A stretch of 6,258 nt of DNA from Actinomycetes bacterium. Its GTDB lineage: Bacteria; Actinomycetota; Coriobacteriia; Anaerosomatales; Anaerosomataceae. This document shows positions 6,116-6,258 of this stretch, piece after piece. The notes under the pieces are model-generated. The model was not told the origin of the DNA, ran no database searches, and was given only the letters and a program-made list of their open reading frames with translations. The stretch lies in contig JAJZRZ010000106.1 in assembly GCA_021850085.1 (NCBI GenBank), positions 1 through 6,258 of the forward strand, given 5' to 3'. Both the position numbers and the translations under genes were made by a program. Every line of letters begins with the position of its first letter. Position 1 is the first letter of the stretch.

Positions 6116-6258
6116 CTACCGGATTCCATGTCCCCTCGGCCAGGGCGAAGAAGCATGCCAGTTCTCCGGGCTGACAGCCAGCATCCTGGCAAGCAGACGG
6201 TCGAATGCCAACGTCTTGCGGAGTCGGATCAGGGGCATGCCCCTCGTACGAGATCGGA
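6116..6258 (-). pseudogene. N-terminal stub of an AbiEii-type nucleotidyltransferase toxin
   Basis: The frame enters from outside the window and ends at TAG 6118-6116. The part from about 6256 to 6158 reads RSRTRGMPLIRLRKTLAFDR and then LLARMLAVSPENW, the typical opening of AbiEii/AbiGii toxin-family nucleotidyltransferases, where the next residues would be LKGG and then the catalytic GxRxTxDxD region. Here the similarity breaks off right after the tryptophan (6160-6158), and 13 unrelated codons follow to the stop. AbiEii proteins are the toxin half of type IV toxin-antitoxin phage-exclusion systems, normally 250-300 residues with the antitoxin gene (abiEi) just upstream, here outside the window. 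An ATG at 6238 is in frame but homology continues before it. The stub lacks all catalytic residues and must be inactive. The identification is by motif only, but the match in length and order is good. Confidence 0.65.

Noticed and set aside
6231..6244. Perfect 14-bp palindrome AGGGGCATGCCCCT
   Set aside because: It falls inside conserved AbiEii coding sequence (GMPL), which explains it; no second copy is seen.
1..6258. CRISPR array, insertion sequence or integrase
   Set aside because: No regularly spaced repeats, terminal inverted repeats or transposase/integrase motifs were seen on either strand.

Overview
The DNA is GC-rich and looks bacterial, most likely from a high-GC actinobacterium. 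Signs include the codon bias, GTG starts, TACCCT-type -10 boxes, and one gene that appears to be transcribed without a leader. I cannot assign a genus. Four intact or near-intact genes are interleaved with at least five broken ones. Almost everything after the first gene lies on the minus strand.

Left end (1-990, plus strand): the 3' part of a RecG-like/AlbA_2-type regulator with a GHKL ATPase fold and a C-terminal winged helix. It ends in a hairpin terminator that overlaps two TTTRCC-N5-GGTAAA palindromes spaced exactly 27 bp apart. Next (1108-1926, minus) is a complete membrane-anchored glycerophosphodiester phosphodiesterase, convergent with the first gene.

Middle (2041-4868, minus): a field of relics around one intact gene. 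In transcription order it holds a NERD/zinc-ribbon gene with the nuclease core deleted and a frameshift (4868-4073), a 51-codon stub of a SNF2/DEAD helicase (4069-3914), an intact AAA ATPase with a DUF234 nuclease-like C-terminus (3819-2440), an unidentified small reading frame broken by a TGA (2406-2179), and a 45-codon stub matching the N-terminus of DUF499 ATPases (2178-2041). The ATPase gene has its own promoter with a -10 box seven bases from the ATG. Three copies of a GYGAGTAAYAT element lie over that promoter, two of them forming a perfect 10-bp inverted repeat, which suggests a tightly controlled leaderless gene.

Right end (4942-6258, minus): a complete PatB/MalY-type C-S lyase, preceded by the N-terminal stub of an AbiEii-type nucleotidyltransferase toxin that runs off the window.

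Taken together, helicase, DUF499 ATPase, NERD and AbiEii pieces suggest a decayed defence island sitting between housekeeping genes. Three of the relics keep only the N-terminal end of a much larger protein. The family calls for the relics rest on recognised motifs and were not tested by a database search.
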